A DNA stretch of 43,742 nucleotides, taken from an uncultured Phaeodactylibacter sp. Lineage in GTDB: Bacteria; Bacteroidota; Bacteroidia; Chitinophagales; Saprospiraceae. This document shows positions 8,229-18,400 of the stretch, piece after piece. The stretch covers positions 1 to 43,742 of the forward strand of contig CAJXNH010000028.1 in assembly GCA_913057245.1 (NCBI GenBank), given 5' to 3'. The notes under the pieces were generated by a model that was not told where the DNA came from, searched no databases, and saw nothing but the letters and a program-made list of their open reading frames with translations. Position 1 is the stretch's first letter; every line of letters begins with the position of its first letter. The position numbers were made by a program, and so were the translations under genes.

Positions 8229-9521
8229 ATGAGCAGTAGTGCCCCCAATAACCCTAAGCCGAAACCGCAATGGCTGGAGCGCCTGGAGCAGGAAAGCTAT
8301 CAGGCCGAGCTCATTGTCTCGGGTGTGGCGCTGTTGGGGGCATTCCAACTGCCGGGGCTACTGAACCAATTGCTGAACTGGTGCTTGCAGCGTACCACGG
8401 CTGAACAGCAGGAACTGCTTGGGTATCTGTTCATCTACTTGCTGTTCGGAGCTTTAATACTGATCTTCAATTTTATCCTTCATTTTTCTCTTCGTACGCT
8501 ATGGATTGGGAACATCGGTCTGGCCTCGGTTTTCCCGGAAGGGATCAATGAGCATTCCGATCGGTACAGTCCGCATTTTCTAAGCAGGCTTAAATCCCGT
8601 TTCCCAGACCTTCAGGGTTTCAATCAGCGATTGGACGACTTTTGCAGTTTGCTGTTTTCGATTGCAGGTATCAGCCTGATTACCTTTATTTTTATCGCTA
8701 TTCTGTTAATGGCCTTTTGGGGGATCGGGTACCTTTTATCGATGGTTTTTCCAGGGCTGCCCGCGACCTACTTCGCACTGGGCGGGCTGTTTCTACTTAT
8801 TTCGGTGCTGCTGTTCCAGAGCTTGCTCAATCATAAGAAGCTTCGGGACAAGAGCTGGGTGAAGAAAATACAGTTCCCTATGTACCTGTTTTCCGTCCGG
8901 ATCATGACCGGCCCCTTTCTGGAGCCATTCACCTACATTGGGCAGACGTTGGCGACTAACGTTTCCAAAGCCCGCTATATCGGGGTTACGGCAGGGTATA
9001 TGGTTGTGCTTGTGATCGGGTTTGTTTTTTGGGTACAGGACTCCAATCTGTTTATGCTGAATGCCGGTATCCGTAAGCGGGTAGCCGGGCGGGAGAGCGA
9101 GCAGTATGCAGAGCGTTACGAAAACCTGAGGCCGCCCGGAGCGCACATCCGCTTTGCCATGCTCAGCAGCGATGTCATTCGGGGGACAGTTGCAACGGTC
9201 TTTGTGCCGGTACCCAAAACCGAGCGGGAGCTCATACAGGCCTATTGTGGCCCGGAGTGGGAAGATGGAGAGCGGGAGGAGCGGCAAGCCTGCCTGAAGT
9301 CTTACTACACTTTTAAGATCGACAGTACTGAGGTCGTGCCATCCGGTTTGTACCTGTACAAGCAAAAAGACAGCAAACAATCCGGTATCAGAGTCTACCT
9401 GCCTATGCAGGGGCAGCGCGTGGGCGGGCACCACCTTCGGATCATCCCTGCCCGGTTTGAGCAGGATTCCTTCCTGATCAATATCCCGTTTCAGTACTTT
9501 CCGGAGGAGTCATTGCAGTAA
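8229..9521 (+). CDS. Uncharacterised polytopic membrane protein
   Basis: I do not recognise a characterised family. The 430-residue protein begins with a polar stretch and then WLERLEQESYQAELIVSG, a kind of opening I associate with conserved Bacteroidota membrane proteins of unknown function. Hydrophobic segments lie at about residues 26-48, 66-88, 143-172, 179-200 and 250-269. The last ~160 residues are soluble, with a short CGPEWEDGEREERQ acidic stretch and a basic, beta-rich end. It starts 3 bp after tpiA, suggesting translation from the same mRNA. A hairpin follows its stop codon. Confidence 0.85.
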   Translation: MSSSAPNNPKPKPQWLERLEQESYQAELIVSGVALLGAFQLPGLLNQLLNWCLQRTTAEQQELLGYLFIYLLFGALILIFNFILHFSLRTLWIGNIGLASVFPEGINEHSDRYSPHFLSRLKSRFPDLQGFNQRLDDFCSLLFSIAGISLITFIFIAILLMAFWGIGYLLSMVFPGLPATYFALGGLFLLISVLLFQSLLNHKKLRDKSWVKKIQFPMYLFSVRIMTGPFLEPFTYIGQTLATNVSKARYIGVTAGYMVVLVIGFVFWVQDSNLFMLNAGIRKRVAGRESEQYAERYENLRPPGAHIRFAMLSSDVIRGTVATVFVPVPKTERELIQAYCGPEWEDGEREERQACLKSYYTFKIDSTEVVPSGLYLYKQKDSKQSGIRVYLPMQGQRVGGHHLRIIPARFEQDSFLINIPFQYFPEESLQ

Positions 9522-9525
9522 ACAA

Positions 9526-9558
9526 AAACAGCTCCGGCTAAAGAAGACGGAGCTGTTT
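9526..9558. terminator. Hairpin terminator between convergent genes
   Basis: AACAGCTCCG at 9527-9536 is perfectly complementary to CGGAGCTGTT at 9548-9557, with an 11-nt loop and one further A-T pair outside. The stem starts within an A-run, which reads as a T-run on the minus strand. It lies between the ends of the membrane-protein gene (plus) and the rlpA-like gene (minus), so it may serve both directions. Confidence 0.6.
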
Positions 9559-9583
9559 GCGTTCAGGCTTAGGAGTGCTTTGG

Positions 9584-10498
9584 CTATCTTTCTTTGCTGT
9601 ATTCAATAGCATTGAGGTCTACCACAAAGCCTTTGATCTTATGCTTCTTCAGCAGGTTTTTACGGTAGTTTTCCGCAGCGGCTTCTTCCTTGAACGGGCC
9701 CAAAAGGACTTTGTAGGATGGCATGCGGCTGCCCTCTTCAATGCTAATGAGCACGTTGTCAAACCATTTGGCTTGCAGGTCGGCCACTTGCTTGAAGACG
9801 TTCTCGTAGTTGGTCAGCGAGGCCACCTGTACAGCGAAGCCTTTTTCGCCAGGCTCCTGAATACTGATTTTGTACAAGCCGTATTTTTGATATTCCTTGC
9901 CCACGAGTTTAGGCTGCGCTGCCGGAGCGGTCGCTTTAGCTTGGCCTTTGGGTTTTGTTTCGGAGGCAGCAGGTTTGGAAGCCGTGTTGCTGGCGACCTT
10001 CTTTTCAGCCGGCGCAGGAGCATTGCCCGCATCCGTTACGATCCGCCCGCGGCTGGTATTATCATAGGAGGAAGGGGCACTGGCCTGCCGTTCCTTACGT
10101 TTCGCTTTTTTAGAAGGCTTTTCGGGCGCCGCTGTGCCCCGCTTTACCACTTCGAGTTTGACTTCTGTCAATCCGTCCTGAATCAGCCCAATCCGTTCGG
10201 CAGCTGCCCGCGAAAGGTCGACCACCCGGCCACGCTTGTAAGGCCCTTTATCGGTCACTTTCACCACTACTGATTTTTCATTGTCGAGCCGGGTAACCCG
10301 GACCATTGTACCGTAGGGGAGTTCCCGGTGGGCAGCAGTCATTGCTTTCTTGTCGTATTTGACGCCGTAGGCGGTTTCCTTACCGTGGAAGCTATCGTGG
10401 TAGTACGATGCGATGCCCCATTCTTCATTGCTTTGCGCAGACAATGCTACGGTAAAACAAAGGGCAAGGAGGAGGCTTAAGTTCAGTCGTTTCTTCAT
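9584..10498 (-). CDS. RlpA-like double-psi beta-barrel protein with C-terminal SPOR domain
   Basis: A 304-residue secreted protein. The signal peptide (residues 1-21, ending ALSAQ) is followed by an RlpA/DPBB domain at about 27-115 with GIASYYHDSFHGKETAYG, LPYGTMVRVT and VVKVTDKGPYKRGRVVDLS. A low-complexity Ala/Lys/Pro linker of about 100 residues leads to a SPOR domain at about 220-295 (GFAVQVASLTNYENVFKQV...YKVLLGPFKEEAAAENYRKN). RlpA proteins act at the septum on denuded peptidoglycan glycan strands, and SPOR domains bind such strands. The Asp in VTDKGP and the His in the SYYHDSFHG segment fit the catalytic region of RlpA. It stands alone on the minus strand. Confidence 0.92.
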   Translation of the reverse strand: MKKRLNLSLLLALCFTVALSAQSNEEWGIASYYHDSFHGKETAYGVKYDKKAMTAAHRELPYGTMVRVTRLDNEKSVVVKVTDKGPYKRGRVVDLSRAAAERIGLIQDGLTEVKLEVVKRGTAAPEKPSKKAKRKERQASAPSSYDNTSRGRIVTDAGNAPAPAEKKVASNTASKPAASETKPKGQAKATAPAAQPKLVGKEYQKYGLYKISIQEPGEKGFAVQVASLTNYENVFKQVADLQAKWFDNVLISIEEGSRMPSYKVLLGPFKEEAAAENYRKNLLKKHKIKGFVVDLNAIEYSKER

Positions 10499-10541
10499 GA
10501 TTATCGTTTTTTGGACGGCTTGAAATTAATCAAAAAAATTG

Positions 10542-10712
10542 GCTAGTGGTCTGTCAAGTGTTAATTTATGGGTTGAGTGGGAGCGAATTTTGAGGCTAAT
10601 CAAGGCGGATGTTCCCGCGCATAGCAGCGCTACGTAAGGGGTTATCCAACGAAGAGTAGCCTCAAAAGTCGCCGCAGGCAACCCCTAGTTTTAGCCTTGA
10701 CAGACCACTAGC
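10542..10712. mobile_element. MITE-like inverted-repeat element, 171 bp, non-coding
   Basis: The ends are a perfect 17-bp inverted repeat: GCTAGTGGTCTGTCAAG at 10542-10558 against its complement at 10696-10712. A second, inner inverted repeat of 16 bp with one mismatch pairs 10583-10598 with 10657-10672. Between them is a GC-rich short dyad (around GCGCATAGCAGCGC). There is no transposase or open frame inside. If the outer TA of each end is read as target-site duplication, the element fits a TA-inserting (IS630/mariner-type) MITE; that part is inference. It lies in the intergenic gap upstream of the rlpA-like gene. Only one copy is visible in this window. Confidence 0.65.
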
Positions 10713-11196
10713 GTACATAAAAGGGCTTCTCGAAAAATGAATTTTCCAATTGGATTTTGCTTTGATGCGGAACAAAATCAACCATCGGGCGGATTTTGGG
10801 ACTATTCAAGGTCAAAGCTAATAAAACAATTGGTCCTGATAATTATCGGGATGGCCTCATTATTAAGATACGCAGGTTTGCGCGTATTTATTGCGGGTGG
10901 TTTGTTCCAGTACATTGTTTGGTAGATATTTTCCGGGCATTTTTTAATTGTCGGATTGCAGTCGACCCTTGCCACCATGTGGTCTTGTCCGTCATTTTCA
11001 GAACTCGACAAAAAAGCAGACGAGCTCGTTTGAATACAGCACTGTGGTTGGCGCTGAACGAATATCAGGCATTGTATACATGTATTAGGTGCCTTATCTA
11101 TTTTGAAACTTGACGGAGCCAAATAGTTTGTTCAATTAGTAAAATCAGAAACCTCCTACTTTTTTCTATTTTTACCGCTCACAAAATCCACGGCTT
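10713..11196. other. AT-rich intergenic stretch without a supported gene
   Basis: About 480 bp between the MITE-like element and the LolD-type ATPase gene. It is visibly more AT-rich than the flanks. Open frames of about 105 codons exist on both strands, but their products look like no family I know and have composition unlike the neighbouring proteins. A near-palindrome, TCCTGATAATTATCGGGA, lies at about 10834-10851. I see no RNA gene. Confidence 0.4.
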
Positions 11197-11847
11197 GTGA
11201 TTCAGGCATCAGGCATTAAAAAAGCATACGGGCAACTTCAGGTACTCAAAGGGGTAGATTTCTCAATTGGGAAAGGGGAGTTTGTTTCCATCGTCGGGAA
11301 GTCTGGTGCCGGTAAGAGCACCCTGCTCCATATTTTGGGCACCCTCGACCGCCCGGACAGTGGTGAGCTGCTGATCAATGACACGGCAGTTGAGAAAATG
11401 GGCACCAAAAAGCTGGCGGCCTTCCGGAACCTGAATATTGGCTTCGTTTTCCAGTTCCATCACCTTTTGCCAGAGTTCAGTGCGGTAGAAAATGTGCTCA
11501 TGCCCGCACTGATCGCCAAAAAGCCGGAAGGGGAGGCCCGCAAACGCGCAGGCGAGCTCCTGGACTACCTGGGGCTTAGCGACCGCCTGCAGCATAAACC
11601 AGGACAGCTTTCCGGTGGGGAGCAGCAGCGGGTGGCCGTGGCACGTGCATTAATGAACCAGCCGGGCATTGTTTTTGCAGATGAGCCTTCCGGTAATCTC
11701 GATTCTTCTTCTTCTCAGGAACTGCATCAGTTGCTGTTTCAGCTCCGGGACGATTTCCAGCAGACCTTTGTGATTGTCACCCACAACGAAGAACTGGCGC
11801 AGATGAGCGACCGGCGGCTGGAAATGAAGGATGGCTTGTTAAGCTAA
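11197..11847 (+). CDS. LolD/MacB-type ABC transporter ATP-binding protein
   Basis: A 216-residue ABC ATPase with Walker [10 protein letters not shown] (residues 34-42), Q-loop near [17 protein letters not shown], signature LSGGEQQR (138-145), Walker [13 protein letters not shown] (158-169) and H-switch VTHNEEL. The FHHLLPEF and ENVLMPALI segments and the small size match the LolD/FtsE/MacB group, which powers lipoprotein release (LolCDE) or MacAB-type efflux. The start is GTG at 11197, which puts the first beta-strand in the usual place. No permease gene is adjacent, because the next gene is DUF389. It therefore probably partners a LolC/E-type permease encoded elsewhere; LolD is the best guess, not certain. 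Confidence 0.9.
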   Translation: MIQASGIKKAYGQLQVLKGVDFSIGKGEFVSIVGKSGAGKSTLLHILGTLDRPDSGELLINDTAVEKMGTKKLAAFRNLNIGFVFQFHHLLPEFSAVENVLMPALIAKKPEGEARKRAGELLDYLGLSDRLQHKPGQLSGGEQQRVAVARALMNQPGIVFADEPSGNLDSSSSQELHQLLFQLRDDFQQTFVIVTHNEELAQMSDRRLEMKDGLLS

Positions 11848-11859
11848 TACCTCTACACT

Positions 11860-13335
11860 ATGGCAACGAATCCGTCACCCAATTCGTCTTCCAGAACGAT
11901 CGGCGAGGCCCTGTCTGACCTCTGGCAGGCCACCCGCGAATGGTTCCACACCCTGCTTGACCTGGAGACCGGGCTCGACCGGGAGGGCACCATCATTGCG
12001 ATCCGCAACAATAAGCGCATGCAGGGGGCTAACGCCTGGCTCCTCGGCTGCTCTATAATGATTGCCTCTCTCGGGCTTGACCTGAACTCCCCGGCCGTAA
12101 TTATTGGCGCGATGTTGGTGTCGCCCCTGATGTCGCCTATTCTGGGCATTGGTTTGGGCGTAGCCATCAATGATAAAGACTCCATGTTCACCTCCATGCG
12201 GCACTTTGGGATTGCTATCCTGATTGCCCTGTTTGTGAGTACTTTTTATTTTTTCGTAAGCCCGTTTGGGCACATCACCCCGGAAATACAGGGCAGGACT
12301 TCCCCCACATTCCTGGATGGCCTGGTGGCCATATTCGGCGGTTTTGCCGGTATCATTTCCTCCTCCAGAAAGGATAAGACGAACGCCATACCGGGCGTTG
12401 CCATCGCTACGGCTTTGATGCCGCCACTTTGTGTGACGGGGTTTGGGGTGGCCGAGGTCTTTGAACTTTGGATACGGAAAGGAAGCATGGAGCCACAGGC
12501 GTTTAGCGCTGAAATCAACCGGGCATTTGGGATCATCGGCGGGTCATTTTACCTGTTTTTCCTCAACTCCTTTTTCATAGCGCTGACCACCTACATCATC
12601 ATCCGGCTGCTGCGTTTCCCCCTCAAATCCTACGTGGATGCCCGGGAGGCGCGCCGCAACCGAATGATCACGGCCTTCTTCAGTCTGCTCGTTTCCCTGC
12701 CAAGTGGGATCATTTTGTACAATCTCTACGAGATGCAGCAAGACAAAGCGGAGGTGAAGGCCTTCGTAGATACCTACTTCCCACAAGCTTGCATCAATTA
12801 TGAGTTGACCTCCATTGACCGGGATACCAATAAGCTGATCCTTCAGTTGCTGGGGCGCCGCATTTCCGAAGACTCTGTATTGTATTATCAGGAGCTCCTG
12901 CACGAGAAGTACGACCTGAATACGCCGGTGCGCCTTTTCCCTATGCAGGCCGAAATGAGCCTGGAAGACATCAAGACCTCTCTGCAGGCGCAGCGGCAGG
13001 AGGTGGTGAAAATGCTGGAAACCGAACGCCGTACGGCCAATTCTGCAGTAGAGGAGACGGAAGCCCTCAAACGCGCCCTGGCCCGCCGCCAAAGCGATTC
13101 CACCCTAATTGCCAAAAGCCTGCGGGTAGCGCGTGAATCCTTTGGCACGGATATCCAGTCCATTCAGTTTGCCCCGGAAGCCCGCACCGTCAATGATTCG
13201 GCTACCGTCAGCCTGCCACCGGTATTTATGGTCGATTGGGCCAATCGGCGGGGGACTGCGGTAAACAAAGAGCGGCTTGAGCGCATTCTCCGAATAAGCG
13301 CAGAGCTGGATACTTTGCAACTGATTTCGTATTAA
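11860..13335 (+). CDS. DUF389 (TIGR00341-type) membrane protein
   Basis: A 491-residue protein. After an N-terminal amphipathic region come several membrane spans bearing the two conserved DUF389 motifs: SPAVIIGAMLVSPLMSPILG (about residues 77-96) and IPGVAIATALMPPLCVTGFG (about 178-197). Further hydrophobic spans lie around 118-135, 222-245 and 262-287. The remaining ~200 residues are soluble, including a coiled coil at about 366-415 (EDIKTSLQAQRQEVVKMLET and onward). The transport or other function of DUF389 proteins is not known. It is separated by 12 bp from the ATPase gene and 15 bp from pncA, so it belongs to one transcription unit. Confidence 0.9.
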   Translation: MATNPSPNSSSRTIGEALSDLWQATREWFHTLLDLETGLDREGTIIAIRNNKRMQGANAWLLGCSIMIASLGLDLNSPAVIIGAMLVSPLMSPILGIGLGVAINDKDSMFTSMRHFGIAILIALFVSTFYFFVSPFGHITPEIQGRTSPTFLDGLVAIFGGFAGIISSSRKDKTNAIPGVAIATALMPPLCVTGFGVAEVFELWIRKGSMEPQAFSAEINRAFGIIGGSFYLFFLNSFFIALTTYIIIRLLRFPLKSYVDAREARRNRMITAFFSLLVSLPSGIILYNLYEMQQDKAEVKAFVDTYFPQACINYELTSIDRDTNKLILQLLGRRISEDSVLYYQELLHEKYDLNTPVRLFPMQAEMSLEDIKTSLQAQRQEVVKMLETERRTANSAVEETEALKRALARRQSDSTLIAKSLRVARESFGTDIQSIQFAPEARTVNDSATVSLPPVFMVDWANRRGTAVNKERLERILRISAELDTLQLISY

Positions 13336-13350
13336 TAAAACCTATGCGCG

Positions 13351-13971
13351 ATGAGAGCACTAATCTGTGTTGATATACAAAACGATTTCTGCCCCGGTGG
13401 CTCCCTGGAAGTCAGGGAAGGCGATCAGGTTATACCGGTCGCCAACAAGCTGATGGAACACTTCGACCTGGTGGTCGCCACCCAAGACTGGCACCCTGCT
13501 AACCACAAGAGCTTTGCCGCTATGCACCCCTGGCGCTACCCGGGCGATGTCATCGACCTGAACGGGCTGCAGCAAATCCTATGGCCGATCCACTGCGTAC
13601 AGGGCAGCTTTGGTGCAGAGTTCGCGCTGGGCCTGAATACCGATGCCTTTGAAGCGATATTCGTCAAAGGCACCGATACCGAAATTGACAGTTACAGCGG
13701 TTTTTTTGATAACGGGCACCGCAAAGCCACTGGTTTGGGCGACTACCTGAAGGAAAAAGGCGTGGACGAAGTCTACATTCTCGGCTTAGCCCTTGATGTT
13801 TGCGTGAAATTCACCGTACTTGACGCGCTCGGGCTGGGCTTCAAAACCTACCTCGTAGAAGATGGCTGCCGGGGCGTCAATCTTAATGAAGGCGATTCGG
13901 ATAAAGCCCTTTCGGAAATGCGCGAAAAAGGTGCTATCATTGCGCAGTCAGACCAAATTATAACTTCCTAA
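13351..13971 (+). CDS. pncA: Nicotinamidase
   Basis: Hydrolyses nicotinamide to nicotinate for NAD salvage in the cytoplasm. The 206-residue isochorismatase-fold protein carries the catalytic triad Asp8 ([12 protein letters not shown]), Lys106 (FVKGTD) and Cys151 (LDVCVKFT), and the metal ligands Asp47 and His49 (TQDWHP) and His81 (WPIHCVQG). The cis-peptide ALDVC segment is also typical. It lies 16 bp upstream of the ornithine aminotransferase gene. Confidence 0.96.
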   Translation: MRALICVDIQNDFCPGGSLEVREGDQVIPVANKLMEHFDLVVATQDWHPANHKSFAAMHPWRYPGDVIDLNGLQQILWPIHCVQGSFGAEFALGLNTDAFEAIFVKGTDTEIDSYSGFFDNGHRKATGLGDYLKEKGVDEVYILGLALDVCVKFTVLDALGLGFKTYLVEDGCRGVNLNEGDSDKALSEMREKGAIIAQSDQIITS

Positions 13972-13987
13972 CAAGAAATTTTTACCC

Positions 13988-15235
13988 ATGGTACAACAGG
14001 AAACGCTACGCTCCTCGAAGGACTACATCGCTTTGGAAGACCGCTACGGCGCGCACAACTACCACCCACTGCCTGTAGTGCTCACCCGCGGGGAAGGAGC
14101 TTACCTCTGGGACGTCGAGGGCAAAAAATACTACGACTTCCTGGCGGCCTATTCCGCAGTCAATCAGGGGCATTGCCACCCGCACATCGTAGAAGCGCTG
14201 AAAAAGCAGGCAGAACAACTCACCCTGACCTCCCGGGCCTTCCACAATGATATGCTGGGGCCTTATGAAAAGTTTATCACCGAGTTCTTCGGCTACGACC
14301 GCGTACTGCCCATGAATACAGGCGTGGAAGGAGGCGAAACAGCCGTCAAGCTATGCCGCAAGTGGGCCTACGAAGTCAAAGGTGTGCCTGCCAATCAGGC
14401 TAAGATCATCTTCGTCACCGGCAACTTCTGGGGGCGTACCCTGGGGGCAATTTCCTCCTCCACGGATCCCAGCAGCACCACTGGCTTTGGGCCCTACATG
14501 CCGGGGTACGAAATCATTCCCTACAATGACCTTCCTGCGCTGGAGGAAGCCCTGCAGGATGACAACGTGGCGGGCTTTATGGTCGAGCCCATTCAGGGCG
14601 AAGCCGGCGTGGTGGTGCCCGATGACGGGTACCTGCGCAAAGCATACGACCTCTGCCGTTCCCGCAACGTACTGTTTATAGCGGATGAAGTACAAACTGG
14701 CATCGCCCGTACCGGTAAACTGATTGCCTGTGAGCACGAAGGCTTTAAACCGGACATTCTCATTCTGGGCAAAGCGCTTTCCGGCGGGGTCTTCCCCGTA
14801 TCGGCCGTGCTGACGAGCGATGAGGTGATGCTGACCATCAAGCCCGGTGAACATGGCTCCACCTTTGGTGGCAACCCGGTAGCCTGCGCAGTGGGTATGG
14901 CTGCACTGGAAGTGGTCCGAGATGAAAAGCTGTCCGAAAGAGCAGAACACCTTGGCCAAATATTCCGTGACCGTATGCAAAAGAACCTGGTGGAAAAAAC
15001 AGACCTGGTCACGCTGGTCCGTGGCAAAGGCCTGCTGAATGCCATCGTCATTAATGATGAAGAGGACAGCAAAACAGGCTGGAACATCTGCCTGAAGCTG
15101 GCGGAGAAAGGCTTGCTGGCCAAGCCTACCCACGGTAATAAAATCCGGTTTGCCCCACCACTGATTATGACTGAAGCACAGCTCAGCGAGTGCTGTGATA
15201 TTATTGAAGATACCATCCTGAATTTCCAGCCCTGA
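13988..15235 (+). CDS. rocD: Ornithine aminotransferase
   Basis: A PLP enzyme that transfers the delta-amino group of ornithine to 2-oxoglutarate, giving glutamate semialdehyde. At 415 residues it has the usual length. Diagnostic segments are [18 protein letters not shown] (residues 20-37), [15 protein letters not shown] (51-65), [13 protein letters not shown] (109-121), [13 protein letters not shown] (232-244, with PLP-ring Asp233) and [15 protein letters not shown] with the Schiff-base Lys262. These distinguish OAT from acetylornithine aminotransferase. It is the last gene of the ATPase-DUF389-pncA-rocD run and is followed by a T-rich hairpin. Confidence 0.96.
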   Translation: MVQQETLRSSKDYIALEDRYGAHNYHPLPVVLTRGEGAYLWDVEGKKYYDFLAAYSAVNQGHCHPHIVEALKKQAEQLTLTSRAFHNDMLGPYEKFITEFFGYDRVLPMNTGVEGGETAVKLCRKWAYEVKGVPANQAKIIFVTGNFWGRTLGAISSSTDPSSTTGFGPYMPGYEIIPYNDLPALEEALQDDNVAGFMVEPIQGEAGVVVPDDGYLRKAYDLCRSRNVLFIADEVQTGIARTGKLIACEHEGFKPDILILGKALSGGVFPVSAVLTSDEVMLTIKPGEHGSTFGGNPVACAVGMAALEVVRDEKLSERAEHLGQIFRDRMQKNLVEKTDLVTLVRGKGLLNAIVINDEEDSKTGWNICLKLAEKGLLAKPTHGNKIRFAPPLIMTEAQLSECCDIIEDTILNFQP

Positions 15236-15256
15236 TAGTGGTTTGGAAGTAAGGTG

Positions 15257-15302
15257 AAGCCAGGAAAAATTGCTTAAGAGCAATGGTTTCTGGCTTTTTT
15301 TA
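15257..15302 (+). terminator. Rho-independent terminator after rocD
   Basis: AAGCCAG at 15257-15263 pairs with CTGGCTT at 15290-15296, and TTGC at 15270-15273 pairs with GCAA at 15280-15283, leaving an imperfect middle. The stem runs directly into a T-tract of at least seven bases. It lies 22 bp after the rocD stop. Confidence 0.7.
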
Positions 15303-15467
15303 TGCCGGTGAAAGGTTAGGCTGCAGGATCATCTGTCTGCCATTCTGCGTAATTTTTTCCGCCCGCATGGCGTTATTTGTGGGTGCGAAGTTTAAAAAAC
15401 TGGCGTACGGATTATTTTTTTATAAATTCGTGATTCACACAACCGTTCCAATCGTAGACGCAAAACG

Positions 15468-18400
15468 ATGACAAAACGCTTAAGCATGCTACAAAGAATC
15501 GCCCCACTTCTCCTTTTCCTGTTGTCAGGATGGTCAGTATTGGCACAACAAACCGCTGTGTTTACGGAAGCCAATGAAGCTTTTAAAACCGGTGAATTAC
15601 TATTCGATCAGGGGGTTTATGGCAAAGCCAGACACCATTTTGAAGAAGCTTACCGGATGCTTCTACCTGTTAATGAACCGGAAGCTGAGCTACTGCGGAC
15701 CAAAGCGGAATTGAATGTTGCCCGGACCGCCGTGCGCACACAGGCTCCCGATGGCGAAAAGCTCATCCTTGAATTCGTACGCAAGTATGCGCCTAACACC
15801 ATTGCCAATCAGGCCCTGATAGAAGTAGCCGATTACTACTATAATGCCCGGCAGTACGAAAAAGCCATCGAGTTCTTTTCCAAAGTGCCAACCACGGGCA
15901 TGAGCCGGGAGCAAAAAGCTGAGGTAAAGTTTAAGCTGGGCTACGCGCTATTTGTGGAGAAGAAATTCACGCAGGCCAAGGCCAACTTCCGGAGTATCAA
16001 GGATCTGGAAAACGATTACTACTATCCGATCAACTATTACCTTGGGCTGTGCTACTTTTTTGAAGGCAGCTATGATGCAGCGATTTCGCAGTTTCGCATC
16101 GTGGAGCGTTCCCGCAAGTACAAGCCCCACGTCCCTTACTATCTGGCGCAGATTTACTTTGCCGAGCGCCGCTTTGATGAGTTGATTGCTTATGCGGAGC
16201 CACGCGTCAAGCAGCAGGGGGTACGCAAGGAAACGGAAATCAAACAGCTTATAGGGCAATCTTATTTTGAAAAAGGGCAATATCAGAAAGCCCTGCCTTA
16301 CCTGCAGTACTATGCCGAGCGCAACAGCCGGTTGCGGGAAGAAGAGCTTTATCAGATCGGCTACACCTATTATCAGGTAGGTGATTATCAGAAAGCCATT
16401 CAGTACCTTAAGGATTTGGTGACTGTTGATTCTGAGATCGGGCAGAACGCGATGTTTATCCTGGGCGATTCCTACCTGCGCGTCAATCAGCGGCAGTATG
16501 CCCGTAACGCTTTCGGCAATGCCAAGCGCATGCCCTACGATGAAGATATTCAGGAGGATGCGCTTTGGAACTACGCTAAGCTCAGCTACGAGCTTAAAGA
16601 CCCGCGTGAGGCTATCAATGCCCTTAAAGAGCTGCGGCCTTCCTCCCCACATTACATTGAGGCACAGGAGCTGATGAGCGAAATCTTCCTGAGCTACCGC
16701 GATTATCAACAGGCGATGGACATCATCGAGTCCCTGCCCAACCGCACCCCTCAGTTGCAGGAGACGTATCAGAAAGTGTCCTACTACCGGGGGCTGCAGC
16801 TGTTGCAAAATGGCGAAATCAATGCCGCCAAGCAATACTTCGAAAAGTCGCTGGATGTTTCCATTGATGCCCGTACCCGTGCCCTGGCCATCTACTGGCT
16901 GGGAGACATTGCCCACCGGGAAGAAGCCTACAACGCCAGCATCCGGCTGCTCAATCAGTACCTGACACTGGCTAAGACGCTTAGCAATATGCCAGATGAG
17001 GCCTCTATCTTCACTGCCAATTACACCCAGGGCTACAACTACCTCAAGCAGGAGGAATACACCGCTGCCCTCGGCTTTTTTGAAGAAGCTGTGGATGGCA
17101 TAGACCGCAACCGGTCTTTCATCCGCAACGAGAAGGTGCGCAATCAGGTGCTGGGCGATGCCACACTCCGGGCGGGCGACTGCCTTTTTAAGCGTAATCA
17201 ATACCTGCGTGCGGTGGACTATTACGACCGGGCGGTGAATAAGCAATATACCGGATTTGTGTACGCGCTTTACCAAAAGGCCATTATCGAAGGGCTGCTG
17301 GGGCGCACGAGCAGCAAAATCCTGGCACTGGAGCGCATTGAGCGTGACTATCCGGAGTCTCAGTATGCCGATGATGCCCTCCTGGCACTGGGCACGACCT
17401 ATCAGGAAATTGGTCAGCTCAGCAAAGCCGCAGCGCCACTAAAGGAGCTGCTCCGGCGCTATCAGGGCAAATCAGAACTGGTCACCAAAGCCCTGATTCG
17501 CCTTGGCCTTATCAGTTACAATCAGGGTAATCTTGATGGAGCGATCAACTACTATAAGCAGGTCTTCTCCACCAATCCGGACGCCAGCGAGTCCAACCTG
17601 GCTATGGCGGCTCTGGAAGAGATTTACGTGGATGACCTGGGGCAGCCGGATGCTTACTTTGCCTTCCTGGAAACCGTGCAGGGCAATGTGGAAAATGAGG
17701 TCCGCGACTCGATTAACTTCCGGGCAGCAGAGTCTCAGTTTGAGAATGCCAACTATGAGCGTGCCGTTCAGTCCTATACGGATTACCTTCGGAAGTTCCC
17801 GCGTGGCTTGTACATCCTTCCGGCTACCTACCACCGGGCAGAGTCTTACGCCGTACTGCGGCAATACTCTAATGCCCTGGAGGACTACGTGGCTGTGGTA
17901 GACAAAGGGCCAAGCCCGTACTTTGTGAAAGCATTGGAAAAAGCAGCGCTGATTGCCTACAACCACGATAAAGACTTCCTCATGGCGTATGACCTCTTCA
18001 CCGAACTGGAAGAAGTCGCCCAATCCCCGGAGCAGCGCTTTGAAGCCCAGTTGGGTGCCCTGCGCTCGGCCTACCGGGTGGGCAAAAACGATGCGGTCTA
18101 CTCCCTGGCCCGGAAAGTAGCCACCAACCCCAATGCCTCGCAGCTACAGATCGCCACTGCGAATTTCTATCTCGGCAAGATGGCCTACGACCGTCAGGAT
18201 TATGAAAATGCCCTCACCGCTTTCAACGAAGTCATCCGCCTGAGCGATAATGAGCAAACGGCAGAAGCCCGCTACCTCAAAGCCTACATCTTCTACCTGC
18301 GGCGCGATTTGGAACGGGCACAGGAGATTTGCATTAATGCCAATAAGGAGAGTTCTGGTTATCCGTTCTGGGTGGCGAAAAGCGTGATCCTGCTTTCGGA

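Noticed and set aside
3690..9521. The biotin run as a complete biosynthetic operon
   Set aside because: bioF and the early pimeloyl genes (bioC, bioH) are absent from the window, so only the late steps are encoded here.
10796..11122. Open frames of about 105 codons on both strands in the AT-rich gap
   Set aside because: The products resemble no family, have unusual composition and lie opposite each other; treated as non-coding.
15948..17276. 442-codon frame on the minus strand
   Set aside because: It is antisense to the TPR protein, whose repeats and signal peptide are unmistakable.
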